Assembly: GCA_937892955.1 (NCBI GenBank)
Contig: CALBKH010000101.1
Location: forward strand, 1 to 56,274
Direction: 5' to 3'
Source of the DNA: an uncultured Alphaproteobacteria bacterium
Lineage (GTDB): Bacteria > Pseudomonadota > Alphaproteobacteria > Rhizobiales > Ancalomicrobiaceae
Length of the DNA stretch: 56,274 nucleotides
Under the pieces are notes generated by a model. It searched no databases. It saw only the letters and a program-made list of their open reading frames with translations, and had not been told where the DNA came from. Every line of letters begins with the position of its first letter. Position 1 is the stretch's first letter. The position numbers and the translations under genes were made by a program. This document shows, in pieces, positions 1 to 8,684 of the stretch.

Positions 1-55
1 CAGGCCGCAACTCACGAAATTCGGACGAGTCCGAATTTCGTGAACTCGGTATGAT
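1..55. repeat. Partial copy of two-hairpin intergenic element (family A)
   Basis: A perfect 14-bp inverted repeat (12-25 with 30-43, 4-nt loop) is followed by ACTCGGTATGA. The same hairpin and flank recur at 51526-51569, and a structurally equivalent hairpin lies at 1209-1243. Only the second hairpin of the element is present here, because the window starts inside it. Confidence 0.75.
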
Positions 56-303
56 CCGCGCTCGAACCGGCTCGACCGGTTCGCCTCCCCCTCTCTCGCC
101 GCCCCGTGAGGGAGGGGCCTCGCGCCGCCGCGGACGCACGTGTTGCCGTCCGCGGCGGCGCGGCGTTTCGCAGCACCCCGGCCCCGCCTCCCAGATCCGG
201 TACCGCTCTTCGTCGATCGTGCTAGTCTCCCGCGGCCCGTGGAGGACGACGGGTTTCGAACATCCGTTGCGCTCGATCAGGGACGCGCAGGAGGAGACCG
301 ACG
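56..303. other. Leader region of the EF-hand gene
   Basis: No credible gene is seen here. The stretch carries a perfect 16-bp stem hairpin (121-136 with 147-162, 10-nt loop) and a CT/GA-rich palindromic patch at about 86-118 that resembles the CTCC/GGAG-type intergenic repeats of Rhizobiales. The hairpin could terminate a gene left of the window. GGAGGAGA at 290-297 is the ribosome binding site of the next gene. Confidence 0.5.
121..162. terminator. 16-bp GC-rich hairpin
   Basis: Arms 121-136 and 147-162 pair perfectly around a 10-nt loop. No T-run follows on either strand, so a terminator role is inferred only from stem stability and intergenic position. Confidence 0.4.
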
Positions 304-1101
304 ATGGCGAAGCACATCTCGACTATTCTGGCGACCGGCCTCCTCGGCCTGGCACTCGGCACCGGTGGAACCGCGGCGCTCGCCGCTTCTCCGGCGCCCG
401 CCGCCCCCGCGGCCGGTGACGCTTCCGCGTCGATGATGCAGGGCATGCCCTATCCGCCGACGATCGAGCAGGTCTTCGAGATGCTCGATGGCGATCACGA
501 CGGCGTCGTCACCCTCGCCGAGGCGCTGAAGGGCATCGGCCAGCACTTCGACATGGTCGATCAGAACAAGGACGGCACCCTCGACGCCGGCGAATTCGAG
601 AGCTGGTTCGGTCGCGCCAACCCCGAGGCGGCACAGTTCTTCCTGTCGCTCTACGACATCGACGGCGACGGCAAGGTCACCAGGGCCGAGTTCGAGAACC
701 CGGTGAAGAAGCGCTTCGCCCTCTTCGATCGCAACGACGACGGCAAGGTCACGCCCGACGAACTGCGCTTCGCCCGGATGCTGATGTCCGGCGGGCCGAC
801 CAGCCTGCTGGTCCCGCCGATGGTGTCGGCAGGCCCGCAGGCCCCCCAGGCACCCCAGGCTCCGGCTGCGAAGATGCCGCTGAGGCCGTCGCAGCCGATG
901 CCGCAGTATCCGCCCGCTCCGGCGCCGCAGTCCTATCCCCAGCAGGCGATGCCGCCGATGATGCAGCAGCAGATGCCGCAATCGCTCGGCCCGGCGCCCG
1001 GCGTCTACGGACCCGGTGGGCAGAGCTGGAATCCGTCGGGCCGGCAGATGTTCCAGGGCGGATCCAATCCCATGTACATGCCGCAGGGTCCGATGCGCTG
1101 A
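304..1101 (+). CDS. Secreted EF-hand calcium-binding protein
   Basis: A 265-residue protein with an N-terminal signal peptide (MAKHISTILATGLLG..., Ala-rich cleavage zone near residue 30). Four EF-hand loops of the DxDxDG type follow: DGDHDGVVTLAE, DQNKDGTLDAGE, DIDGDGKVTRAE and DRNDDGKVTPDE, within about residues 60-160. The C-terminal 100 residues are low-complexity, rich in Pro, Gln and Met, and probably disordered. The ATG is preceded by GGAGGA at good spacing. Calcium binding in the periplasm or outside the cell follows from the loops; the partner or process is unknown. The gene is monocistronic and convergent with the sensor kinase. Confidence 0.85.
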   Translation: MAKHISTILATGLLGLALGTGGTAALAASPAPAAPAAGDASASMMQGMPYPPTIEQVFEMLDGDHDGVVTLAEALKGIGQHFDMVDQNKDGTLDAGEFESWFGRANPEAAQFFLSLYDIDGDGKVTRAEFENPVKKRFALFDRNDDGKVTPDELRFARMLMSGGPTSLLVPPMVSAGPQAPQAPQAPAAKMPLRPSQPMPQYPPAPAPQSYPQQAMPPMMQQQMPQSLGPAPGVYGPGGQSWNPSGRQMFQGGSNPMYMPQGPMR

Positions 1102-1130
1102 TCGCACGCCGTTCTCGCGAATGAGACCGA

Positions 1131-1245
1131 GCCGACGATGTTTCGACCCGTTCGAAAACTCGTCGGCGAAGGCGAGCCCGAACCGGTGCCGGCCGGTCGG
1201 GCCGTGACGCACATGAAAGTCGGACTTACCGAATTTCATGTGCCC
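1131..1245. repeat. Two-hairpin intergenic element, family A, full copy
   Basis: First hairpin: GCCGACGA/TCGTCGGC around 1131-1166. A 38-nt linker (1166-1203) matches 51483-51520 with three mismatches. Second hairpin: GCACATGAAA (1209-1218) with TTTCATGTGC (1234-1243) plus an inner TCGG/CCGA stem. Stem sequences differ from the 51.4 kb copy but pairing is kept, while the linker is nearly identical. Confidence 0.75.
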
Positions 1246-1255
1246 CGAATGACAT

Positions 1256-1286
1256 GAGGCGCGCGTCCGTGATGGACGCGCGCCTC
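1256..1286 (+). terminator. Terminator of the EF-hand gene
   Basis: A perfect 13-bp stem (1256-1268 with 1274-1286) with a 5-nt loop is followed on the + strand by a moderately T-rich tract (TTCGTTTCGTCTTCG). It sits between convergent genes. The minus-strand side lacks a T-run, so termination of the + strand gene is the better reading. Confidence 0.6.
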
Positions 1287-1312
1287 TTCGTTTCGTCTTC
1301 GTCCCGTCGCTC

Positions 1313-3688
1313 TCAGGCCGCGGCGGTGGTCGCCGGAGTGTCGGCGCCTCCCGTCGGGAAGGTGATGTCGACCGTGGTGCCGACGTTCGGGGTCGAGGCG
1401 ATGGTCATCTTGCCGCCGTGCAGTTCCACCAGCGAGCGGGCGATGGCGAGCCCCAGGCCCGAGCCCTTGTGGCTCTTGGTGAACTGGTTCTCCACCTGGA
1501 CGAAGGGCCGACCGATCGCGTCGAGGTGATCGGCGGGGATGCCGATGCCGGTATCGGCGATGGAGACGGCGATGGTGTCGTTCCGCGTCTCCGCCTTCAG
1601 CGACACTCGCCCGCCCGGCGGCGTGAACTTCACCGCGTTGGACATCAGGTTCAGCACCACCTGCTTCACCGCCCGCCGGTCTCCGAAGAAGTGCAGGCCG
1701 GGCTCGACCTCGGTGGTCATGGTCAGCGACTTCTCATCGGCCGCATGCGCGATGATCTTGCTCGCCTCGGCCAGGATGTCGTCGAGCACCACCGGTTCGC
1801 GGGCGAGTTCCATCCGCCCCGCCTCGATCTTCGACATGTCGAGGATGTCGTTGATGACGTTGAGCAGGAACATGCCGGAATCGTGGATGTCGCGGGCGTA
1901 TTCGACGTACTTCTCCGGCCCGAAGGCGCCCATCACCGTGCCGGTCATGATCTCCGAGAAGCCGATGATGGCGTTGAGCGGTGTGCGCAGCTCGTGCGAG
2001 ATGTTGGCGAGGAAGTCCGACTTGATCTTGTTGGCCTCTTCGGCGCGGACCTTCTCTTCCGAGTACTTCTCGGCCAGTTCGACGAGCTGTTGCGCCTGGA
2101 TCTCCAGCTTGCGGCGCGACGAACGCAGGTCGAGGACGGTGCCCATCAGCCGCTTCTCGCTCTCGATCAACCGCTCCTCGTGGCGCTTCAACTGGGTGAT
2201 GTCGGTGCCGACCGAGACGAAGCCGCCGTCCTTGGTGCGTCGTTCGGAGATCTGCAGCCAGCGCCCGTCTTCGATCTGCGCCTCGAACGAGCGCGCGCCT
2301 TCGTCGCTCTCGCCTTCGGTCTGCATCGGCGTGCGCACCAGCGGCTGGCGCGCGTCGCGCATCACCGTCGCATAGGGCGTTCCCGGCCGGGCCGCCGCGT
2401 CGGCGAGGCCGTGCAGTTGGCGATACTTCGAATTGCACATCACCAGCCGGTTGTCGGCGTCCCACAGGACGAAGGCCTCGGAAATCGTCTCGATCGCATC
2501 GTTGAGGCGCAGGTCGGCGGCGAGCGTCGTCTCGACCAGACGGCGATGCTCGGTGATGTCGGCGGCGATGCCGATGAGATGACGCGAGCCGGTCTCGGCG
2601 CGATCGACCACCTCGGCGCGGACGCGGAACCACAGCCAGCCGCCGTCGGCGCGCTTGAGGCGGAAGGCCCGGTCGAGCGTGTCGACTTCGCCGGTGAGAA
2701 GCTGGTTGGCGAGGATCTCGAAGTCGATGTCGTCGTGATGGACGAGACGGCGAACCTCGCCGAAGCCGATCAGGCTGTCGGTGCCCTCGAGGCCGAGCAT
2801 CTCGAACATCGAGGCCGACCAGTAGAAGCGCCCGCGGGCGAGATCCCAGTCCCAGAAGCCGCAGCGTCCGCGTTTGAAGGCGGTCTCGGTCCTCGCCGTC
2901 GTCGCGGCATAGAGCTCGTCGGCAGCGTTGGCGCGCAGCGCCTGGACGAAATAGGCGTAGGTCAGAACCAGGAGGATGACGGCGGTGAAGACGAAGAGCG
3001 TGACGTTGGAGCGCAGGCTCTTGCGCCACTCGCCGAAGATGGCCGACTGATCGACCAGCACGGCGACCGCCCCGAGCCCGCTGCCGACGTGATGCACCGT
3101 GGCGTAGACTTGGCGGCCGTCCGGCAACGACAGGTCCATGACGCCGGCGCGGGCGCCGAAGACGGTCAGCGGTTGCGCCGGTCCGAGCAGGTCGGCGAGC
3201 GTCCGCTTGTCGAGCTCCGTCGTGGCCGGCGCGGCGGCGACGATCCGCCCGTCGCCGTCGGCGACCAGGATCTGGCGGCCCGGCGCGGTGGCGCGCGGCG
3301 GCAGCGTCTCGCCGAGCGCGCTCTTCAGCGCCACGGCCCAGCCGGTCTTCTCGACGTCGGCCGCCGGATCGGCGAAACGGGCCGAGAGGGTGGCGGCGAT
3401 CAGGGTCGCCTCGTCGCGGGCGGCGTCGTCGAGCGCCTGCCGCGTCTCCATCACGCCGACGATGCGGGTCAGCGCCAGGACGACGATGAAGGTGACGATC
3501 AGGATCGGGATCGACCGGCGCAGCAGCGGCTCGGCTTCGAGAATGTGACGGTAGGCCGGCGTCGACAGCAGGCGGGCGTGCCCGCTCAGTCTCGGCTTGG
3601 CGACGATCTCCGCCAGCCTTCCAGGAATCCATGACGAATCATGGGCAGAACCAGCCTGCGCCACGGTGTGACCCCCCGGTCGTTTCAT
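1313..3688 (-). CDS. PleC/DivJ-like membrane sensor histidine kinase with two PAS domains
   Basis: A 791-residue kinase. Transmembrane segments at about 60-80 and 229-250 bracket a periplasmic sensor region. PAS-like domains follow at about 270-385 (FWDWDLARGRFYW) and 395-505, then a coiled coil at 500-555. The HisKA dimerisation domain has SHELRTPLNAIIGFSE with phospho-acceptor His565. The HATPase domain shows the N box (NLMSNAVKF), G1 (DTGIGIP) and G2 (GSGLGLAI). The HisKA tract GPEKYVEYARDIHDSG and DILDMSKIEAGR is typical of the alphaproteobacterial PleC/DivJ kinases that act on DivK/PleD-type regulators; that target is inference. No response regulator is adjacent. Confidence 0.85.
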   Translation of the reverse strand: MKRPGGHTVAQAGSAHDSSWIPGRLAEIVAKPRLSGHARLLSTPAYRHILEAEPLLRRSIPILIVTFIVVLALTRIVGVMETRQALDDAARDEATLIAATLSARFADPAADVEKTGWAVALKSALGETLPPRATAPGRQILVADGDGRIVAAAPATTELDKRTLADLLGPAQPLTVFGARAGVMDLSLPDGRQVYATVHHVGSGLGAVAVLVDQSAIFGEWRKSLRSNVTLFVFTAVILLVLTYAYFVQALRANAADELYAATTARTETAFKRGRCGFWDWDLARGRFYWSASMFEMLGLEGTDSLIGFGEVRRLVHHDDIDFEILANQLLTGEVDTLDRAFRLKRADGGWLWFRVRAEVVDRAETGSRHLIGIAADITEHRRLVETTLAADLRLNDAIETISEAFVLWDADNRLVMCNSKYRQLHGLADAAARPGTPYATVMRDARQPLVRTPMQTEGESDEGARSFEAQIEDGRWLQISERRTKDGGFVSVGTDITQLKRHEERLIESEKRLMGTVLDLRSSRRKLEIQAQQLVELAEKYSEEKVRAEEANKIKSDFLANISHELRTPLNAIIGFSEIMTGTVMGAFGPEKYVEYARDIHDSGMFLLNVINDILDMSKIEAGRMELAREPVVLDDILAEASKIIAHAADEKSLTMTTEVEPGLHFFGDRRAVKQVVLNLMSNAVKFTPPGGRVSLKAETRNDTIAVSIADTGIGIPADHLDAIGRPFVQVENQFTKSHKGSGLGLAIARSLVELHGGKMTIASTPNVGTTVDITFPTGGADTPATTAAA

Positions 3689-3804
3689 GAGAGATTCGAC
3701 CGGGTAGACACCCCACAGCCCTGCGAATCACCCTCATTTGAATCGAGGCGACTCGCCTTGTCCATAGGGTTTCGGATGCCTAAACGAGCGATTCGTGTTC
3801 CTAC

Positions 3805-3842
3805 GAATCACCCGCGAATCCGCCCGGATTCGCGGGTGATTC
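3805..3842 (-). terminator. Strong hairpin downstream of pepN
   Basis: A perfect 17-bp inverted repeat (3805-3821 with 3826-3842, loop GCCC) begins 16 nt beyond the pepN stop on the minus strand and lies upstream of the sensor kinase on the same strand. It lacks a T-run. It probably insulates pepN transcription from the kinase. Confidence 0.6.
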
Positions 3843-3857
3843 GGCGATGTCGGCGGC

Positions 3858-6506
3858 TCAGTCGAGCGAGCGCGCGGCGATGTCGGCGACGTCGCGCGAC
3901 AGGCCGGGCGTGGCGGCGACGCGTTTCAGTTCGGCCTCCGCATAGGCGCGCCGGCGCGGCTCCAGCGACCGCCACGATCGGAACGCCGACAGCAGTCTCG
4001 CCGCGACCTGCGGATTGATCCGGTCGAGCGTGAGGACCTTTTCGGCGACGAAGGCGAAGCCGGCGCCGTCGGCCCGATTGAACTGCGTCTGGTTGCCGGT
4101 GGCGAAGGTGGTGATCAGCGCCCTGACCCGGTTCGGATTGGTGATCGAGAAGGCGGGATGCAGCGTCAGCGCCGAGACTCGCTCGAGCGTTCCGGGAACC
4201 GGTGCCGTGGCCTGGACCATCAGCCACTTGTCGATCACCAGGGCGTCTCCGGCGAAGCGATCGTGGAAGTCGGCGAGCACCGTGGGGCTCGCCGGCAGGT
4301 CGGCGCCGACGATCGCCGACAGCGCCGCCAGCCGATCGGTCATGTTGTCGGCGCTCTCGTAGCGGGCGATCGCCAGATCGCCGTCGCCGGCTCTGACGAG
4401 ATGGTCGAGCGCCGCGTTGCGCAGTGCGCGCCGTCCGGCGGACGCCGCATCCGGCGACCAGGAACCGGTGCCTGCGAAAGCGTCGTGGATGGTTCGGAAG
4501 ACGTCGCGGCAACCCTCGGCGATGGCGCCGCGCAGCATGTGGCGTGCCGCGAAGATCGCATCCGGATCGACGTCGACGGCGATCTCGCGGGAGATGTCGG
4601 CTTCCGTCGGCAGCCCGACGGCGAGCGCCCGGAAATCCGGATCGAGCGACGGATCGATCGCCACGCGTCGGAAGGCGTCGACGATGCGCTGGTCGATCGA
4701 CGGCGTCCGTCCGTCGCGGATCGCCCGCGTCGCCTCCACCAGCGTCCGCATCGCCATCGTCTGGCCGGCCTGCCAGCGATTGAACGGATCGCCGTCGTGG
4801 GCCATCAGGAACGTGATGTCCTCGGTGTCGAGCCCGCTGGTGAGCTTCACCGGCGCCGAGAAGCCGCGCAGCAGCGATGGCACCGGCCGTGCCGGAACCC
4901 CCTCGAAGACCACGTCGTGGTGGGTCTCGGTGAGCACCAGGACGTCGCCGCGGATCTCGGCGCCCTCGACCGAGGTCCAGCCGAGGTCGGCGCCGTCGGG
5001 GCCGACGAGCCCGAAACGCACCGGGATGGTCAGCGGCTTCTTGATCGGCTGGCCCGGCGTCGACGCCGTCGACTGGTCGAAACCGAGCCGCAATCGGCCC
5101 GTCGCCCCGTCCCAGGCGATGGAGACCACCAGTTCCGGCGTGCCGGCCTGGGTGTACCACAGCCGGAAACGGTCGAGATCGCGCTGCGTCGCGTCCGCGA
5201 AACAGGCGAGGAAGTCCTCCACCGTCGCCGCCGAGCCGTCGTGGCGGGCGAAATAGAGATCCATGCCGCGCCGGAAATCCTCCGCTCCGAGCAGCGTGGC
5301 GAGCATGCGGACCACCTCGGCGCCCTTCTCGTAGACGGTCGCCGTGTAGAAGTTGTTGATCTCGCGATAGACGTCCGGGCGCACCGGATGGGCGAGCGGA
5401 CCCGCGTCCTCCGGGAACTGGTGGCTCTTGAGGAGGCGCACGTCGGCGATGCGCTTGACCGCCCGCGAGCGCTGGTCCGCCGAGAACTCCTGATCGCGAT
5501 AGACCGTCAGCCCTTCCTTCAGGCACAGCTGGAACCAGTCCCGGCAGGTGATGCGGTTGCCGGTCCAATTGTGGAAGTACTCGTGGGCGATGACGCCTTC
5601 GACATGGGCGTAATCGGCGTCGGTCGCCGTCCGCGGGCTCGCCAGAACGTATTTGTCGTTGAAGACGTTGAGCCCCTTGTTCTCCATCGCCCCCATGTTG
5701 AAGTCGCCGACGGCGACGATCATGAAGACGTCGAGATCGTACTCGCGTCCGTAGACCTCCTCGTCCCACCGCATCGAGCGCTTCAGCGCATCCATGGCAT
5801 AGTCGGCGCGATCTTCGCGGCCGTGCTCGACGAAGATCTCGAGCTTCACCTCGCGGCCCGATATGGTGGTGAAGCGGTCTTCGATGCGGCCGAAGTCGCC
5901 GGCGACCATGGCGTAGAGATAAGCGGGCTTGGGGTGCGGATCGTGCCAGACGGCGTAGTGGCGATCGGTTCCGGGGATGTCGCCGGCGTCGACCGGATTG
6001 CCGTTGGACAGCAGGAACGGCGCATCCTTCCGGCTTCCCTCGATCCGCGTGGTGTAGACGGCGAGCACGTCGGGCCGGTCGAAGGCGGGCGTGATGCGGC
6101 GGAAGCCCTCCGCCTCGCACTGGGTGCACCAGTTGTCGGAGGATCGGTAGAGCCCCATCAACTTGGTGTTGGCGGCCGGATCGAGCCGGGTGACGACGGT
6201 CAGGTGGAAATCCTCGGCCGGCGGCGCGAGAAGCTCGAATGACCGAGTTCCGAGACGCCAGGCATCGGCGGCGAGAGGAACCCCGTCGAGCGCCACGGAG
6301 ACGACGTCGATCTCGTCGGCGTCGAGGACGAGCGGCGTGCCGGCGGGCGTCTCGGCGCGTCGAGAAAAGCCGGTGACGGCGGTGACGACGGTCTCCGACG
6401 GATCGAGATGAAAATCGAGGCGGACCCCGGTGACCCCGTAGGGTGTGGGGCGATAGTCCGCGAGGCGGACCGGTCCGTTGTCGGCGCCCGCGACGGCGAC
6501 TTCCAT
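3858..6506 (-). CDS. pepN: Aminopeptidase N (M1 zinc metallopeptidase)
   Basis: An 882-residue cytosolic aminopeptidase of the E. coli PepN type (870 residues there). It removes N-terminal residues from peptides. The substrate-binding GAMEN motif is at 272-276. The zinc site is HEYFH at 308-312 plus Glu331 (HExxH-x18-E). The C-terminal helical DUF3458-type region is present. The frame is open to 6713, but the ATG at 6506 has a near-ideal AGGAGG 8-10 nt upstream and begins the conserved N-terminus, so the longer reading is rejected. Single gene, followed by a strong hairpin. Confidence 0.95.
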   Translation of the reverse strand: MEVAVAGADNGPVRLADYRPTPYGVTGVRLDFHLDPSETVVTAVTGFSRRAETPAGTPLVLDADEIDVVSVALDGVPLAADAWRLGTRSFELLAPPAEDFHLTVVTRLDPAANTKLMGLYRSSDNWCTQCEAEGFRRITPAFDRPDVLAVYTTRIEGSRKDAPFLLSNGNPVDAGDIPGTDRHYAVWHDPHPKPAYLYAMVAGDFGRIEDRFTTISGREVKLEIFVEHGREDRADYAMDALKRSMRWDEEVYGREYDLDVFMIVAVGDFNMGAMENKGLNVFNDKYVLASPRTATDADYAHVEGVIAHEYFHNWTGNRITCRDWFQLCLKEGLTVYRDQEFSADQRSRAVKRIADVRLLKSHQFPEDAGPLAHPVRPDVYREINNFYTATVYEKGAEVVRMLATLLGAEDFRRGMDLYFARHDGSAATVEDFLACFADATQRDLDRFRLWYTQAGTPELVVSIAWDGATGRLRLGFDQSTASTPGQPIKKPLTIPVRFGLVGPDGADLGWTSVEGAEIRGDVLVLTETHHDVVFEGVPARPVPSLLRGFSAPVKLTSGLDTEDITFLMAHDGDPFNRWQAGQTMAMRTLVEATRAIRDGRTPSIDQRIVDAFRRVAIDPSLDPDFRALAVGLPTEADISREIAVDVDPDAIFAARHMLRGAIAEGCRDVFRTIHDAFAGTGSWSPDAASAGRRALRNAALDHLVRAGDGDLAIARYESADNMTDRLAALSAIVGADLPASPTVLADFHDRFAGDALVIDKWLMVQATAPVPGTLERVSALTLHPAFSITNPNRVRALITTFATGNQTQFNRADGAGFAFVAEKVLTLDRINPQVAARLLSAFRSWRSLEPRRRAYAEAELKRVAATPGLSRDVADIAARSLD

Positions 6507-6798
6507 CGATGTTCCTCCTGGTTCCGCTCCCGCGCCCATGGGGTCTCGTCCGCTCCTCGGAGACGACGGGGAGGCCCAACGTGAAAGGGAACTCTGTCGA
6601 CGCCGGTCCTTCGGCCCCTGCGCCGGTCGACCGTTCGTTCCATTTGATCCGGCCACGCCGCCATGTCGTTGATTTCGATCATATTCACCGCGGCGGTGCA
6701 ATGAATCCCGCACTTCGTCGAACCGCCTCGAACGGTCGCGTCCCCGGCGCCCCCGCGCCGGCGGCGGTTCGCGCCGGCTTGACTTGCGAACGATTGTC

Positions 6799-6840
6799 GA
6801 CTATCGACTGACGAATTACGAAAATCATCAGTCGACAGTC
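6799..6840. promoter_or_regulatory. Putative TetR operator
   Basis: Imperfect 16-bp inverted repeat: 6799-6814 pairs with 6825-6840 with two mismatches around a 10-nt spacer, and contains TCGACTGA/TCATCAGTCGA half-sites. It lies 46-87 nt upstream of the TetR ATG. A weak promoter (TTGTCG at 6794, TACGAA at 6817, 17-nt spacing) would overlap it. Autorepression and control of the downstream efflux genes are inferred. Confidence 0.6.
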
Positions 6841-6885
6841 CGAGCCGAACGGCGGGGGTTTCGACCGGTGGTCGGGAGACTGGCG

Positions 6886-7488
6886 ATGACACCGACCGAA
6901 GCCGACGACAGGCACGACACGCGAACGCGGATCCTCGACGCGGCGGATCGGCTCTTCCGTCATTACGGCTACGCCAAGACGACCGTCGCCGATCTGGCGC
7001 GCGAACTCGGCATGTCGCCGGCCAACGTCTACCGCTTCTTCGCCTCCAAACTCGAGATCGTCGAAGGCATCGCCGCGCGCATGCTCGACCAGCGCCACGT
7101 CCACAACCTCGCCATCGTCGCTTCCGCCGGGTCCGCCACGGAGCGGCTCGTCCGTTTCTTCGTCGACAATTATCGCTTGAACGTCGAAGCCTTCGCCGTC
7201 GATCCCAAGGCCTACGAGATCGTCGAAGTGGCGATGGCCGAGCAGTGGCCGACCATCTCCAGACATCTCGTCCAGATGACCGACGTCATCGAGGCGCTGA
7301 TCCGCGAGGGCGTCGCCTCCGGTGAATTCCCCTCCCGAGCGGACTTGCGCCGGTCGGCCGCCATGACCAATCAGGCTTTCGTCTCGCTCTTCCACCCGAC
7401 CCTCATCCTCCAGTGCGCCGAAGTTCCCGAACGGGCCGGACCGGAGGAGTTGGCGGAATTCGTCATTCGAGCCCTGCGTTGCCCCTGA
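6886..7488 (+). CDS. TetR/AcrR-family repressor of the efflux operon
   Basis: A 200-residue regulator. The N-terminal HTH spans about residues 12-58 (ILDAADRLFRHYGYAKTTVADLARELGMSPANVYRFFASK), with a C-terminal ligand-binding helical domain. The frame opens at 6784, but the ATG at 6886 follows GGGAGA and starts just before the HTH as in other family members; the longer start would lie inside the palindromic operator. The RND adaptor starts 57 nt downstream on the same strand, so regulator and pump probably form one operon. Confidence 0.9.
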   Translation: MTPTEADDRHDTRTRILDAADRLFRHYGYAKTTVADLARELGMSPANVYRFFASKLEIVEGIAARMLDQRHVHNLAIVASAGSATERLVRFFVDNYRLNVEAFAVDPKAYEIVEVAMAEQWPTISRHLVQMTDVIEALIREGVASGEFPSRADLRRSAAMTNQAFVSLFHPTLILQCAEVPERAGPEELAEFVIRALRCP

Positions 7489-7544
7489 AGGCGTCGCGAT
7501 CACCCGGCGAACCGCCGCAGCGGAATTCTCAGGAGCACTCCGAC

Positions 7545-8660
7545 ATGACCCGCCCGAACTTCCGCTCGACGCTCGCCCTCGCCGGCGCCCTCGCCGCCGC
7601 CGCGACCCTCGCCGGCTGCCGTGAGGAAAAAGCCGAGGAGACCGTCGACCACGTCCGTCCGGTCAAGACCATGACCATCACGGCCGGCGACGAGACGCGC
7701 CTCATCCGCTACTCCGGTTCGGTCCGCGCCCGGGTCGAGACCGCACTCGGCTTTCGTGTCCCCGGCAAGCTCGTCGAGCGTCGCGTCGACGTCGGCACCC
7801 GGGTCGAGACCGGCCGGATCCTCGCCCGCCTCGATCCGACCGACCTCGAACTCGCCCTGAAGGCGGCCGAGGCCAATGTCGCGGCGGCCCGCTCGCGCGA
7901 GAAGGTGGCCGAAGATGGCCTCGCTCGCGCCCGTTCGCTCAACACCAAGGGCTTCGTCGCCGACGCCAACCTCGACCGCGCCAAGCTCGAGGCCGATCAG
8001 GCCGCGGCGTCGCTCGATGCGGCGCTCTCGGCGCGCGATCAGGCGGCGAACCAGATGGCCTACGCCGATCTCCTCGCCGACGCCCCCGGCATCGTCACCG
8101 ACATCCGCGCCGACGTCGGGCAGGTGGTCGCCGCCGGCACCCCTGTCGCCGTGCTGGCGCGCGACGGCGAGAAGGAGGTGGCGATCGCCGTGCCCGAACA
8201 GGACGTCGTCCACTTCACCAAGGATCAGACCGTCGACGTGCGCTTCTGGGCCGACGCCGATCTGCGCTTGCCCGGTCGTGTCCGTGAGATCGCCGGTGCC
8301 GCCGATCCCGCCTCCCGCACCTATGCGGTGCGTGTCACCCTTCCCACCGAAGCCCCCGTCCGCCTCGGCATGACCGCGACGGTGGAGGCGAAGGTGCCGG
8401 TCGCCGTCGGCAGCGTCGTGGTGCCGCTCTCGGCGCTCGGCGAAGACGCCGGCAAGCCACGGGTCTGGATCGTCGACACCGCCACCGCCTCGGTCGCACC
8501 GCGCGCCGTCACTCTCGGCCGTGTGGCGCCGCAGGGCGTGCGCATCCTCGACGGCCTGAAGCCCGGCGATCGGATCGTCACCGCAGGGGTGCAGTTCCTC
8601 ACCCCCGGCAAGAAGGTGGCGCTGCCGGCGGATACCGCCGCAGCCGCCCCGACGCACTGA
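7545..8660 (+). CDS. RND efflux periplasmic adaptor lipoprotein (HlyD/MFP family)
   Basis: A 371-residue membrane fusion protein linking an inner-membrane RND pump to an outer-membrane channel. It has a lipoprotein signal with lipobox LAGC (Cys25), a biotinyl-lipoyl-like hairpin region with long alpha-helical arms (about 95-165), then beta-barrel and membrane-proximal domains. The ATG at 7545 has AGGAG upstream; the longer frame from 7413 overlaps the TetR gene and is rejected. Located 24 nt before the RND permease. No outer-membrane factor is encoded here, so a shared TolC-type channel is likely. Confidence 0.9.
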   Translation: MTRPNFRSTLALAGALAAAATLAGCREEKAEETVDHVRPVKTMTITAGDETRLIRYSGSVRARVETALGFRVPGKLVERRVDVGTRVETGRILARLDPTDLELALKAAEANVAAARSREKVAEDGLARARSLNTKGFVADANLDRAKLEADQAAASLDAALSARDQAANQMAYADLLADAPGIVTDIRADVGQVVAAGTPVAVLARDGEKEVAIAVPEQDVVHFTKDQTVDVRFWADADLRLPGRVREIAGAADPASRTYAVRVTLPTEAPVRLGMTATVEAKVPVAVGSVVVPLSALGEDAGKPRVWIVDTATASVAPRAVTLGRVAPQGVRILDGLKPGDRIVTAGVQFLTPGKKVALPADTAAAAPTH

Positions 8661-8684
8661 TCCGGTCGTACCGAGGAGGCTCCG

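Noticed and set aside
1418..3634. Long + strand frame opposite the sensor kinase
   Set aside because: Antisense shadow; translation is Asp/Gly/Arg-rich without recognisable motifs, while the minus frame is an intact kinase.
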